From contig DNBN01000269.1 of NCBI GenBank assembly GCA_003491845.1, positions 1 to 18,867 on the forward strand: DNA of 18,867 nucleotides. Reading direction: 5' to 3'. The translations under genes were made by a program, and so were the position numbers. The stretch comes from Porticoccaceae bacterium. Lineage in GTDB: Bacteria > Pseudomonadota > Gammaproteobacteria > Pseudomonadales > Porticoccaceae. Positions 6,893 to 13,265 of the stretch are shown here, piece by piece (the first letter of the stretch is position 1; every line of letters starts with the position of its first letter). Under the pieces are notes generated by a model, which worked only from the letters and a program-made list of their open reading frames with translations, made no database searches and was not told the origin of the DNA.

Positions 6893-7666
6893 ATGGTGAA
6901 TGATCTTTTTTCAGTAGCAGGAAAAGTGGCGCTTGTCACTGGCGCGGGCAGTGGTCTGGGTGAGCGCTTTGCAAAGGTATTGGCCGAGCGTGGCGCCAAA
7001 GTGGTTTGTGTTGCCCGTCGGATCGAAAATTTGGAAAAAGTGGCTGGTGAAATTGCCGCTGCTGGTGGCGCGGCCTTGGCTGTTGCGGGTGATGTGAGTG
7101 ATCGTGCTTCAGTAGAAGCAGCCTTTGATGCGGCGGAAAAAGCCTTTGGTGTGGTTGATGTGTTGGTGAACTGCGCCGGTATTCAGGCCACGGCTGACAC
7201 CCTGGAAATGGAAGATGAACAATTTACTTCCACAATCGATATCAATGTCAACGGACTGTGGCGCACAGCACAAATTTGCGCGCAGCGTCTGGTTAAAGCC
7301 GATAAGCCGGGTTCCATTATCAATATCGCTTCTATTCTCGGTGTTGCTGCCAGAGCCGGTATGGCCAACTACTGTGCTTCCAAAGCGGCAGTGCTGCATA
7401 TGACAAAAACCCTGGCACTGGACCTGATCGGTAAAGGTATCCGTGTTAATGCCATCGCGCCAGGCTACTGTGTTACTGAGCTGACCGCGTGGTTTCTTGA
7501 AACACCTGAAGGTAAAGCTGCAGAGCAGGGTTTGCCTATAGGTCGCTTTGGCCAACTGCAAGAATTGGATGGTCCATTGTTACTGCTCGCGAGTGATGCG
7601 GGTAGTTATATGTCGGGAACGACATTAATCGTGGATGCAGGGCACAGTGCCAAAATTTCTGAATAA
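6893..7666 (+). CDS. Short-chain dehydrogenase/reductase
   Basis: A second classical SDR, 257 residues. The cofactor motif TGAGSGLG is at 16-23, NCAG at 93-96, and the catalytic residues are Ser147, Tyr160 and Lys164 (YCASK). Arg42-Arg43 after beta-2 favours NADP(H). The C-terminal block GTTLIVDAGHS is standard. Compared with the first SDR in the window it lacks the hydroxysteroid-like HCAEMGY segment, so the two probably act on different intermediates. It begins 47 bp after the E2 gene with an AGGTGA Shine-Dalgarno and is followed 25 bp later by the flavoprotein gene, which places it inside the E1/E2 transcript. A role in making or removing the keto or hydroxy-ketone group handled by the E1 enzyme is plausible but is inference. 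Confidence 0.92.
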   Translation: MVNDLFSVAGKVALVTGAGSGLGERFAKVLAERGAKVVCVARRIENLEKVAGEIAAAGGAALAVAGDVSDRASVEAAFDAAEKAFGVVDVLVNCAGIQATADTLEMEDEQFTSTIDINVNGLWRTAQICAQRLVKADKPGSIINIASILGVAARAGMANYCASKAAVLHMTKTLALDLIGKGIRVNAIAPGYCVTELTAWFLETPEGKAAEQGLPIGRFGQLQELDGPLLLLASDAGSYMSGTTLIVDAGHSAKISE

Positions 7667-7691
7667 CGTCTATAAATATTGAGGTGATAAT

Positions 7692-9290
7692 ATGTCTACG
7701 AATTATGATGCCATTGTGGTGGGTGCCGGCCACAACTCTCTGACTACCGCTGCTTACCTGTCTAAGTCCGGTCTGAGTGTTTGTGTTCTGGAAAAGAACG
7801 ACATTGTCGGTGGTGGTGTAGTCTCCCGTGAGGTTACTGCTCCCGGTTTTAAACACGATACACATGCAACCGGTATGATTCTGATTATGGCTAACCCCAT
7901 GATTAAAGATGATGAACTGGAGCTGCAATCAAAGTTTGGTTTGGCCTTCGACGATCCAGAAGGGACCTATGTATCCTTGTTTGATGATGAAACCTGGATG
8001 GGCACTTTTACCGATCTTGATAAAACCTGCGAGACCATTGCCAAGTTTTCGCAAAAAGATGCAGAAACATATCGTAACTTCGTAAACCGTACCATCCAAA
8101 TGGGGCCAATGTTTACCGCCGGTATGTTTAAGCCGCCTCTGCCGTTTGGCCCGTTTGTTGCCATGATGGATCAAAGTCCCATGGGCCGTGAAATCCTCGG
8201 AGCAATGCTGACCAGTGCGACCGATTTTATTTACAAAATGTTCGAGCACGAAAAGGTGCGTATGCACTTTATGAAGTGGGTTGCTGAGGGCATGGTCCAC
8301 CCCGACGAGCGCGGCACTGGTATTTATCTTTACTTCTTGACTGCTGTTGCCCATACCCAACCTGAAACTTCCGTGCGTGGTGGTACTCAGGCGCTGTCTG
8401 ATTCCCTAGCACGTTGTATTGAGCACTATGGTGGCGAGATTCGTACTAATACCATGGTGACCAAGGTGATCATGGATAACGGTAAAGCTACCGGAGTGCA
8501 GCTGGATACCGGTGAAATTCTCAACGCTAACAAGTCTGTAGTTGCCTGTATTCACCCGCATCTGCTGGGCGACTATATCGAAGGTCTGGATCCAGAACTG
8601 GTAGCCGATGCCAAGAACTGTGAGCTGTCATCCTTTGGTGCATTGAATACACACTGGGCCCTGCATGAAGCACCTAATTACAAGTGCCCGGAGATTAACA
8701 AGTCCCTTTTGGTGGAATGTGTACCTTCGAAGATGGAACACCTGCGCCAAGGTTTGACCGACTGTAAAGAAGGCAAGCTGGCCTCTCACTTTAACGCGGT
8801 AATTGCTCACCACACCAATCACGATCCTAGCCGTGCGCCAGATGGCAAGCACACCTTGTACCTGTATAACTTTGCGCCGCTGGAACTGAAAAATACTGGC
8901 CCGCTGGGTGGTCGAGATATTGATGGTTGGAACAGCGAAATTCGGGATCAATACAAAGAGTGGATGATGGGAGAATACAGTAAGTACTGTACCAACATGA
9001 CCTCTGACAACGTTATTGCTTCGGCGGCTGAGTCCCCGGCGGATATGGCAGAGTGGTCACCTTCCTTCCAGAAAGGCGACATCTTTGGGATTGGCAACTG
9101 GATTCACCAGTATCTGGGTCGTCGTCCAACGCCTGCACTGGCTCAGTATGCCGTGCCAGGTGCAGAAGGGCTTTACTTGGCCGGTCCATTTATGCATCCG
9201 GGCGGTGCAGTAACCGGTGGTGGTCGCGCAACGGCTATGAAGATACTTGACGATGCCGGTGCTGATATTTCCAAGGTCATGTCTATTTAA
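7692..9290 (+). CDS. Phytoene-desaturase-like NAD(P)/FAD-dependent oxidoreductase
   Basis: A 532-residue flavoprotein of the amine-oxidase/phytoene-desaturase superfamily. The N-terminal dinucleotide-binding motif is DAIVVGAGHNSLTTAAYL (6-23), followed by VLEKNDIVGGG with the ribose-binding Glu at about 35. The C-terminal FAD loop is GLYLAGPFMHPGGAVTGGG. This superfamily includes carotenoid desaturases and ketolases, retinol saturase and PYROXD2-like proteins, all acting on hydrophobic polyenes or terpenoids. No signal peptide is present, so it is probably cytoplasmic or membrane-associated. The Shine-Dalgarno GAGGTGAT is near ideal. No other carotenoid-synthesis genes are nearby and the gene sits among E1/E2 and SDR genes, so a catabolic or modifying role on an isoprenoid-like substrate is more likely than pigment synthesis. 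The exact reaction is unknown. Confidence 0.88.
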   Translation: MSTNYDAIVVGAGHNSLTTAAYLSKSGLSVCVLEKNDIVGGGVVSREVTAPGFKHDTHATGMILIMANPMIKDDELELQSKFGLAFDDPEGTYVSLFDDETWMGTFTDLDKTCETIAKFSQKDAETYRNFVNRTIQMGPMFTAGMFKPPLPFGPFVAMMDQSPMGREILGAMLTSATDFIYKMFEHEKVRMHFMKWVAEGMVHPDERGTGIYLYFLTAVAHTQPETSVRGGTQALSDSLARCIEHYGGEIRTNTMVTKVIMDNGKATGVQLDTGEILNANKSVVACIHPHLLGDYIEGLDPELVADAKNCELSSFGALNTHWALHEAPNYKCPEINKSLLVECVPSKMEHLRQGLTDCKEGKLASHFNAVIAHHTNHDPSRAPDGKHTLYLYNFAPLELKNTGPLGGRDIDGWNSEIRDQYKEWMMGEYSKYCTNMTSDNVIASAAESPADMAEWSPSFQKGDIFGIGNWIHQYLGRRPTPALAQYAVPGAEGLYLAGPFMHPGGAVTGGGRATAMKILDDAGADISKVMSI

Positions 9291-9311
9291 TCGAAGGTAA
9301 AACATAAGTAA

Positions 9312-9342
9312 TGGCCTCACCTTGTATTTTCCTGTGAGGCCA
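9312..9342 (+). other. Intergenic stem-loop, no T-run
   Basis: A perfect 9-bp inverted repeat, TGGCCTCAC (9312-9320) and GTGAGGCCA (9334-9342), with a 13-base loop lies in the 70-bp gap between the flavoprotein gene and the small gene. No T-run follows, so it is better read as an mRNA-stability or partial attenuation structure than as an intrinsic terminator. Confidence 0.55.
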
Positions 9343-9360
9343 GTTTAAAGTGAGATTTTT

Positions 9361-9579
9361 ATGAAAGTTTTTAGTGCTGATGGCAGTGTATTGATGGAAG
9401 TTAAGTCATTCGATCGCAATGGCAATAATATTGAGTTTACCGGTACTGTGATGGGCGCCATGCCAGTAAAAGGCAGCTTGTCCCCTGATGAGGCTCGTAA
9501 GGCTTTTGGCTTGATGAAGGGTAAAGGTTTATGGTTTTTTCTTATGAGTTTTATTTTCCGGAAAAGCGCGCAATCCTAA
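9361..9579 (+). CDS. Small uncharacterised protein, 72 residues
   Basis: I do not recognise a named family. The N-terminal two thirds look like a small beta-rich fold: MKVFSADGSVLMEVKSFDRN, then IEFTGTVMGAMPVKGSLSPDEARKAFGLM read as separate strands and a short helix. The C-terminal stretch, LWFFLMSFIFRK (about 57-68), is strongly hydrophobic and ends in basic residues, so it could be membrane-attached or protein-buried. There is no signal peptide and no metal-binding motif. The start ATG is preceded by a modest GTGAGAT Shine-Dalgarno. It is the last gene before a strong terminator, which places it in the E1/E2/flavoprotein transcript. Codon use looks ordinary and the frame is clean, so I take it as a real gene, perhaps an accessory or membrane-tethering subunit. 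Confidence 0.7.
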   Translation: MKVFSADGSVLMEVKSFDRNGNNIEFTGTVMGAMPVKGSLSPDEARKAFGLMKGKGLWFFLMSFIFRKSAQS

Positions 9580-9626
9580 AGGTTTACCTACGACCCTCTT
9601 GTGCCTAAAGGCACTAGCATCCCTTT

Positions 9627-9658
9627 AGCCGGATTCACTTGTGAAGCCGGCTTTTTTT
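9627..9658 (+). terminator. Rho-independent terminator
   Basis: AGCCGGATTCAC pairs with GTGAAGCCGGCT over 12 positions with a single A-G mismatch around a 2-base loop, and a run of seven T (9652-9658) follows. It lies 47 bp after the 72-residue gene and closes the + strand block. A smaller hairpin, GTGCC-TAAA-GGCAC (9601-9614), lies just upstream. Confidence 0.9.
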
Positions 9659-9682
9659 ATCCTACAACATGGTGATAATAAC

Positions 9683-11254
9683 ATGTCACATATTGAGTCT
9701 GTTGAGCAACTTGACAATGTCGGTGAGGTGGTTCGTTATTATGCGACCACCAAGCCAGATCATCTTGCTATGGTATTTGATGATCGAAAAACTACCTATG
9801 CTGAATTGCACACCCATTCCTCTCGAGTCGCCAATGGTCTGCGAGCAGAAGCTATAGGTGAATCAGGACGTATTGCCTATTTGGGTAAAAATACTGATCG
9901 CTACTACGAGCTATTTTTTGGCACGGCTAAATCCGGTGTGGTGATGGTGGCAGTCAATTGGCGATTAGCTTACCCCGAAGTGGAATATATCCTTAACGAT
10001 GCGAATGTGCAGATACTCTTCGTTGAATCAGAATTTGAATGCATCGCCCAAACAGTTCTGAACAACTGTGAGCATCTCAAAAAAATTGTGTTTATCGATG
10101 GTGATGATGAGAGGGGGTATATCTCCTGGCGTGAAAGGCATATCGATCAGGATATTCAACAGAATATCGGTCGGGATAGTATTTGTTTGCAGATGTATAC
10201 CAGCGGTACGACAGGTAATCCCAAGGGCGTGTTATTACCTCACCGGTGCTTTTTCAGTCAGCGTAAAGCCGAGAGAACCGCTGGATCATGGGCCCAATGG
10301 GATGAGGGCGATGTAAATCTGGTCGCCATGCCAACCTTCCATATCGGAGGCACCGGTTGGGGTTTTGTCGCTTTTTATCATGGTGCTACCAATGTGATTC
10401 ATTCGGTACCGGATGCCGATAAAATCGCCGGGGATATTGCTGCGTATAAAATTACAAAAATGTTTGTTGTGCCTGCAGTACTGCAGCAGATTGTTGCCGT
10501 AGCGCAGTCAAAAGGTATGGATCTAACGTCAATGAAATACGTGATTTACGGTGCATCCCCCATTCCGGAATCGCTACTCATCGATGCTATTGCATTGTTC
10601 GAATGTAGCTTCTGCCAACAGTACGGCATGACCGAAGCGACCGGCGCCGTGAGTTATTTACCGCCAGAGGATCACGATGTCAAAGGCAATGCCCGGATGA
10701 AATCCTGTGGTAAAGCCTTCCCAGGTATTGAATTTAAAATTTGTGATGAACAGGGTAATAGTTTGCCGCAAGGTGAGACCGGCGAAATTTACATTCAATC
10801 CCCCGCCATTATGAGCGGTTACTGGAATCTCGATACCGCGACAAACGACGCACTACAGGAGGGTTGGTATAAATCGGGCGATGCAGGTTATCTGGATAAA
10901 GACGGATACCTGTATATGCAGGACCGGGTCAAAGATATGATCGTCTCAGGCGGTGAGAATATTTACCCTGCTGAAATTGAAAGTGTTTTATATAAGCACC
11001 CGGCGGTCAAGGATGTAGCGGTTATTGGTGTGCCGGATCAAAAGTGGGGAGAAGCAGTGAAAGCTATTGTGATTACTGATAGACCACTGGATATGGATGA
11101 TATTATTCAATATGCCCGTCAGTATATTGCGGGTTATAAGGTTCCAAGAAGTGTTGATTTTGTTGACGAAATTCCTCGGAATGCGTCCGGTAAGATATTG
11201 AAGAATGTGCTAAGGGAGAAGTTCTGGAAAGGGTATGAGCGTAGAGTTAACTGA
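9683..11254 (+). CDS. AMP-forming acyl-CoA synthetase/ligase
   Basis: A 523-residue member of the ANL adenylating superfamily, which activates a carboxylic acid as acyl-AMP and then as the CoA thioester. Motifs in order: P-loop TSGTTGNPKG (173-182), YGMTE (314-318), GWYKSGDAGY with Asp about 400, the hinge DRVKDMIVSGGENIYPAEIE, and the C-terminal catalytic Lys in NASGKILK (about 504). The start is placed at ATG 9683, with GGTGA seven bases upstream. A longer reading from GTG 9641 would begin inside the terminator stem and is rejected. Length and motifs fit medium/long-chain or steroid-side-chain CoA ligases. Because a terminator lies just upstream it probably has its own promoter or lives on read-through. 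It would supply the CoA esters used by the acyl-CoA dehydrogenases at 523-2866. Confidence 0.93.
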   Translation: MSHIESVEQLDNVGEVVRYYATTKPDHLAMVFDDRKTTYAELHTHSSRVANGLRAEAIGESGRIAYLGKNTDRYYELFFGTAKSGVVMVAVNWRLAYPEVEYILNDANVQILFVESEFECIAQTVLNNCEHLKKIVFIDGDDERGYISWRERHIDQDIQQNIGRDSICLQMYTSGTTGNPKGVLLPHRCFFSQRKAERTAGSWAQWDEGDVNLVAMPTFHIGGTGWGFVAFYHGATNVIHSVPDADKIAGDIAAYKITKMFVVPAVLQQIVAVAQSKGMDLTSMKYVIYGASPIPESLLIDAIALFECSFCQQYGMTEATGAVSYLPPEDHDVKGNARMKSCGKAFPGIEFKICDEQGNSLPQGETGEIYIQSPAIMSGYWNLDTATNDALQEGWYKSGDAGYLDKDGYLYMQDRVKDMIVSGGENIYPAEIESVLYKHPAVKDVAVIGVPDQKWGEAVKAIVITDRPLDMDDIIQYARQYIAGYKVPRSVDFVDEIPRNASGKILKNVLREKFWKGYERRVN

Positions 11255-11449
11255 TTCGAGATTGTCATAAAGGCTGGTTTTACGGTGTTACGCTAAGTGA
11301 GATATAAAGTTGGTGAGCCATATTCTTAAATATCTAATATTTCAGAGTTGAAACCTGCTCTTTGAGGATATGGAATCATTTTTACCACAATCTATTGTGA
11401 CAATGAGTTCGTTTGTGTGATTAATTGGCAGAACGCTGTTGCTGTTTTT
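11255..11449. other. Intergenic region between convergent genes, no gene seen
   Basis: No supported coding region in any frame. It holds a short perfect inverted repeat CACAAT-CT-ATTGTG (11386-11399) and an all-AT one, AAATAT-CTA-ATATTT (11328-11342). The minus strand just after the truncated receptor leader was checked for the rest of a TonB receptor and shows none. No convincing intrinsic terminator for either flanking transcript was found. Confidence 0.5.
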
Positions 11450-11569
11450 TTAAGCTGTGGCAGTTATTTCTTCTATCGCTAATATATCCTCCGCGTAAAC
11501 AGTGGGCGATAGCGTGCTGATCGCTAAAGGCAGTGCCGAAAGTGCAAAAAAGCTTTTTGGGGTATTCAT
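11450..11569 (-). pseudogene. Truncated N-terminus of a TonB-dependent outer-membrane receptor
   Basis: A 39-codon frame beginning MNTPKSFFALSALPLA has a clear Sec signal peptide with cleavage expected after TVYA, followed by EDILAIEEITATA. The segment IEEITATA is what one expects of the TonB box/start of the plug in TonB-dependent receptors (usually EEIxVTA). A TAA (11450-11452) then ends the frame just before an A-rich run, and no receptor sequence follows. A very strong Shine-Dalgarno, GAGGAGA (11577-11583), overlaps the stop codon of the upstream reductase gene, so the receptor was translationally coupled to that operon. Full receptors are about 650-900 residues. The best reading is a receptor gene deleted or broken after its leader. 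A genuine exported 22-residue peptide is the less likely alternative. Confidence 0.6.
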
Positions 11570-11582
11570 TGAGATTCTCTCC

Positions 11583-12614
11583 TCATATCTTAACAACCAG
11601 TTTCCCTTGGTTTTCACTGATGAACAGTTTTGTAAATACATTTAATAGGTTTTCAATGCCTTCGTGGCATTCTATATTCATATGTAAACGACCTTCAGAT
11701 TGCCATTGCTTCATTACCTTTACAGCTTCAGGCATTTTTTCTGCGTACCTGAATGCAAGAAATCCATTAACTTCCAGTTCACGATATAGAATTTGCATAT
11801 AGTTCTTAGGAGACGCTGGCGTTGTACCATTGTATTGCGATATGGCGCCACAAAACGCGATACGCCCGTATCGGGCCATATTGTCTATGGCGGCTTCCAA
11901 TATTTCGCCGCCCACATTGTCAAAGTACACATTCACCCCTTGAGGAGCCAATTCCTGTAGACGAAAATGAATATCTTCGTGTTTGTAATCAATGCAGGCA
12001 TCAGCCCCAAACTCTTTAACGACCCTCGAGCACTTTTTAGGGCCCCCTGCGATACCTATTACCCGACAACCCATGTTCTTGGCGATTTGTACTACCAATG
12101 AACCTATCGCACCGGCAGCAGCTGAGACCAGTACCGTGTCGCCCGCTTGTGCTTTGCCAACGTCAGTGATACCAAAATAGGCTGTCATACCATGTACGCC
12201 AAAAAGACCAAAATTATCGATGAGATCACAGCCTTGTTCGGGCTCCGGTATCATCACAATACCACCGTTATCTAGGGGTAATTGTTCATTTAGTGGTCCA
12301 GCATGTTGAATGATGTACTCCTGCCAGCCGAAGATACCCTGGACTTTTTGCCCTACTTGATAGCGAGGGTGGCGTGACTCGACGACTTCACCAATCGTAA
12401 TGGCTGGCATAATGCTGCCCAGAGGGAAGGGTGGTATATAACTGCCTTCGCGGCGAATCCATAGGCGGTTCGCAGGATCCATGGAAATATAGAGGGTTTT
12501 AATTTTTATCTCGTGTTCTTTCAGATCCGGTATTGGTTCCTGATGTAGAACTATGTCTTTATCCGTTGGTATGCCGGTTGGGTATTTTTGCAGTCGCCAA
12601 ACAGATTGTTGCAT
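11583..12614 (-). CDS. Zinc-free MDR-family NADP-dependent oxidoreductase
   Basis: A 343-residue medium-chain reductase of the CurA / leukotriene-B4 dehydrogenase / prostaglandin reductase branch, which reduces C=C bonds of alpha-beta-unsaturated ketones and aldehydes with NADPH. The branch-specific SMDPANRLWI (44-53) is present, followed by the cofactor loop VSAAAGAIGSLVVQIAK (163-179), GIAGGPKK (187-194; Lys typical of NADP specificity) and FDNVGGEILEAA (231-242). No catalytic or structural zinc ligands are present, as expected for this branch. The start has a GAGGAAA Shine-Dalgarno. It is probably the third gene of the - strand operon, 72 bp after the pilin-like gene with a hairpin between. 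An enone in steroid or terpenoid breakdown would be a natural substrate; this is inference. Confidence 0.92.
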   Translation of the reverse strand: MQQSVWRLQKYPTGIPTDKDIVLHQEPIPDLKEHEIKIKTLYISMDPANRLWIRREGSYIPPFPLGSIMPAITIGEVVESRHPRYQVGQKVQGIFGWQEYIIQHAGPLNEQLPLDNGGIVMIPEPEQGCDLIDNFGLFGVHGMTAYFGITDVGKAQAGDTVLVSAAAGAIGSLVVQIAKNMGCRVIGIAGGPKKCSRVVKEFGADACIDYKHEDIHFRLQELAPQGVNVYFDNVGGEILEAAIDNMARYGRIAFCGAISQYNGTTPASPKNYMQILYRELEVNGFLAFRYAEKMPEAVKVMKQWQSEGRLHMNIECHEGIENLLNVFTKLFISENQGKLVVKI

Positions 12615-12638
12615 GTGCTTTCCTCTTCAGCATAAGAC

Positions 12639-12665
12639 GCCACAGCCTTTTACAAGGACTGTGGC
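12639..12665 (-). other. Stem-loop in the pilin-reductase gap
   Basis: GCCACAG-CCTT pairs with AAGG-(A)-CTGTGGC around the 4-base loop TTAC: 11 bp with one bulged A. On the transcribed (-) strand no U-run follows, so full termination is doubtful. It may protect or process the mRNA, or set the relative amounts of the upstream and downstream products. Confidence 0.6.
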
Positions 12666-12677
12666 TTTAGACTAATA

Positions 12678-12693
12678 CGATTAATATTAATCG
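12678..12693. repeat. Perfect 16-bp palindrome across the pilin-like stop codon
   Basis: CGATTAAT joined directly to ATTAATCG, with no spacer. The last codons and TAA of the pilin-like gene lie inside it. With no loop it suits a dimeric regulator site on duplex DNA better than an RNA hairpin. It could serve an internal promoter for the reductase gene. Confidence 0.6.
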
Positions 12694-13253
12694 AGTTCAA
12701 AATAGCCTTTGGTGAGTAAAACAACTACGGCTGGTTTTCGTTCATCCATGGCGCGAGGCGGATGGCACTTGGTCGGCAGCCAGGGGGCATAATTGGCTGT
12801 CGTGCTTTCAGGGCCTGCACCATAGGCGATACGTGGATTTTCTCCTAGAGCCGTCGGTATTGCTGTACCACAACTCCAGTGGATATTACCTTCACTGTCT
12901 GCACCGGCGTACCAAGAAAGGGTTTTACCGGCAATTTTTTCCCGGGCATCATCTCGGTAGGTTGCCGTTATTACGCACTGATCATTCAGCTCAATATCGG
13001 CAACAAATTTTCCAAAGGTTTTGTTGATACCCAATGCAGTCAGATCCCCCTTGGGGCAACTGCCGTTTTCTTGTAAAAAAGCATTAACTTTTCCTTGAAT
13101 AGGACGCATAAGAGTGTGCCCCTCAATCACTTGTGGTCGGCCGGTAAAGGCAATTATGGCAGGGATGGTGACGACAATAACAATACTTGCAAATGTAAGA
13201 GCCACCATTTTTTCAATCAGTGTTAAGCCCTGTTGTCTCTTGAAAGTTTTCAT
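12687..13253 (-). CDS. Type IV pilin-like (prepilin) protein
   Basis: A 188-residue protein with a textbook class III leader: MKTFKRQQG, then LTLIEKMVALTFASIVIVV. The prepilin peptidase would cut after Gly9, leaving Leu1 and the conserved Glu5 of the mature protein, followed by a long hydrophobic helix (to about residue 35). The remainder is a soluble domain with four cysteines (in SCPKG, DQCVI, WSCGT and TKCHP) and no further membrane segment. It could be a major or minor pilin or a secretion pseudopilin. No other pilus or secretion gene is nearby: it sits 12 bp after the AveC-like gene, with its own Shine-Dalgarno (AAGGGAG), and before a reductase. A lone pilin-like protein in a lipid-metabolism operon is odd, and its function there is unknown. 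Confidence 0.82.
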   Translation of the reverse strand: MKTFKRQQGLTLIEKMVALTFASIVIVVTIPAIIAFTGRPQVIEGHTLMRPIQGKVNAFLQENGSCPKGDLTALGINKTFGKFVADIELNDQCVITATYRDDAREKIAGKTLSWYAGADSEGNIHWSCGTAIPTALGENPRIAYGAGPESTTANYAPWLPTKCHPPRAMDERKPAVVVLLTKGYFELD

Positions 13254-13265
13254 AGATCGGCTCCC

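Noticed and set aside
7109..7561. 150-codon open frame on the minus strand inside the second SDR gene
   Set aside because: It lies opposite an intact SDR with full catalytic motifs, has an odd His/Gln-rich composition and no domain; it is a shadow frame.
9312..9342. Stem-loop after the flavoprotein gene as an intrinsic terminator
   Set aside because: The 9-bp stem is perfect but the loop is 13 bases and no T-run follows, and the small gene downstream appears to share the transcript.
9641..9682. N-terminal extension of the CoA ligase from GTG 9641
   Set aside because: It begins inside the stem of a strong terminator and lacks a ribosome site; ATG 9683 has GGTGA at good spacing and fits the family start.
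11431..11452. GC-containing stretch followed by seven T as a terminator for the CoA ligase
   Set aside because: The bases before the T-run do not form a convincing stem; only 3-4 bp could pair.
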